A stretch of DNA of 64,000 bases, taken from Butyrivibrio sp. AE3009. Its GTDB lineage: Bacteria; Bacillota; Clostridia; Lachnospirales; Lachnospiraceae. The stretch spans positions 1 through 64,000 of the forward strand of contig NZ_ATVS01000009.1 in NCBI RefSeq assembly GCF_000420845.1, in the 5' to 3' direction. Position numbers and translations under genes: made by a program. Below the pieces are notes generated by a model. That model did not search any database. It had not been told where the DNA came from and saw only the letters and a program-made list of their open reading frames with translations. Positions 63,761-64,000 of this stretch are shown one piece after another (the stretch's first letter is position 1; every line of letters begins with the position of its first letter).

Positions 63761-64000
63761 TTATTTAACTTCAATCTGCAATTTATCCAGATGCCAAACC
63801 TCATCAACATATTCCTGAATGGTTCTGTCGGATGAGAACTTGCCACAGCTTGCTGTGTTGAGAAATGCCATCTTAGCCCAGCGCTTCTTGTCTGCATAAG
63901 CATCGGAAATGCGGTTCTGAGCCTCAAGATAAGACTCGAAATCCTTCAGAATAAAGTACTGATCCGCTTTGTTTCCGCCAATGCCTGTAAGAAGGCTGTT
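63761..64000 (-). CDS. glgP: Glycogen/alpha-glucan phosphorylase, 3' end only
   Basis: The last 79 codons of a gene running off the right edge. The translation DQYFILKDFESYLEAQNRIS, then WAKMAFLNTASCGKFSSDRT and IQEYVDEVWHLDKL is the conserved C-terminus of GlgP/MalP-type phosphorylases, which release glucose-1-phosphate from glycogen or maltodextrin with pyridoxal phosphate. The catalytic parts lie outside the window. It fits the starch metabolism suggested by the amylase and glucokinase. Confidence 0.9.
   Translation of the reverse strand, partial: NSLLTGIGGNKADQYFILKDFESYLEAQNRISDAYADKKRWAKMAFLNTASCGKFSSDRTIQEYVDEVWHLDKLQIEVK

Overview
The window looks like the chromosome of a strictly anaerobic, polysaccharide-using Lachnospiraceae bacterium close to Butyrivibrio or Pseudobutyrivibrio. 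The reasons are gene content and order: a cell-bound GH13 amylase with CBM26-like and cell-wall-binding repeats, very large secreted proteins with BspA-type leucine-rich repeats and Gly-rich beta modules, pyruvate formate-lyase with its activase, and the Firmicutes block uvrC-hprK-glucokinase-murB-rapZ-whiA-crh. No rRNA, tRNA, CRISPR array or prophage was seen. The genus is an inference.

Layout. 0-4.4 kb (- strand): a type VII-like effector gene with a zinc-peptidase toxin domain, a lipoprotein and two small cargo or immunity candidates, then a membrane protein with a recent internal duplication. 4.5-8.5 kb: aspS with a large structured element in its leader, a lipoprotein, a gene fragment and a LysM protein. 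8.7-20.7 kb: an FRG-domain protein, lipoproteins, a decayed surface-protein pseudogene surrounded by REP-type palindromes, the amylase with a LacI/CcpA-like operator, an NSS-family transporter and a degenerate GGDEF protein. 20.7-33.1 kb: an LRR-lipase fusion, then an mgtE / deaminase-Rossmann fusion / GH25 muramidase operon. 33.4-44.6 kb: a WYL regulator, pflB behind a consensus FNR box, an orphan lasso-peptide-like pair (precursor plus asparagine-synthetase-like cyclase), a RAYT transposase with its REP sequences, pflA, and a NUDIX-FNR-like regulator pair. 44.8-49.3 kb: a serine hydrolase, a Na/Pi symporter and an acetyltransferase. 49.3-60.8 kb: crh-whiA-rapZ-murB-glcK-hprK-uvrC, ftsH and pyrG. 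60.8-64 kb: structured intergenic DNA, an array of 36-nt modules, small conserved hypotheticals, an Rpn-nuclease remnant and the 3' end of a glycogen phosphorylase gene.

How the parts fit. Starch is attacked outside the cell by the amylase; glucose is phosphorylated by the ROK kinase; HPr kinase and a Crh-like protein (Glu where HPr has the phosphorylatable His) provide carbon catabolite signalling, and the LacI-type operator near the amylase promoter fits that. PflB and PflA turn pyruvate into formate and acetyl-CoA, and an FNR-like protein encoded beside pflA carries the recognition residues expected for the FNR box found at pflB.

The most unusual items are the orphan lasso-like locus (about 38.7-40.9 kb), two families of covarying structured intergenic elements, an array of five 36-nt modules with fixed ends and variable centres, an 11-bp-repeat response-regulator box shared by two mobile-element-type genes, and the deaminase-Rossmann fusion.
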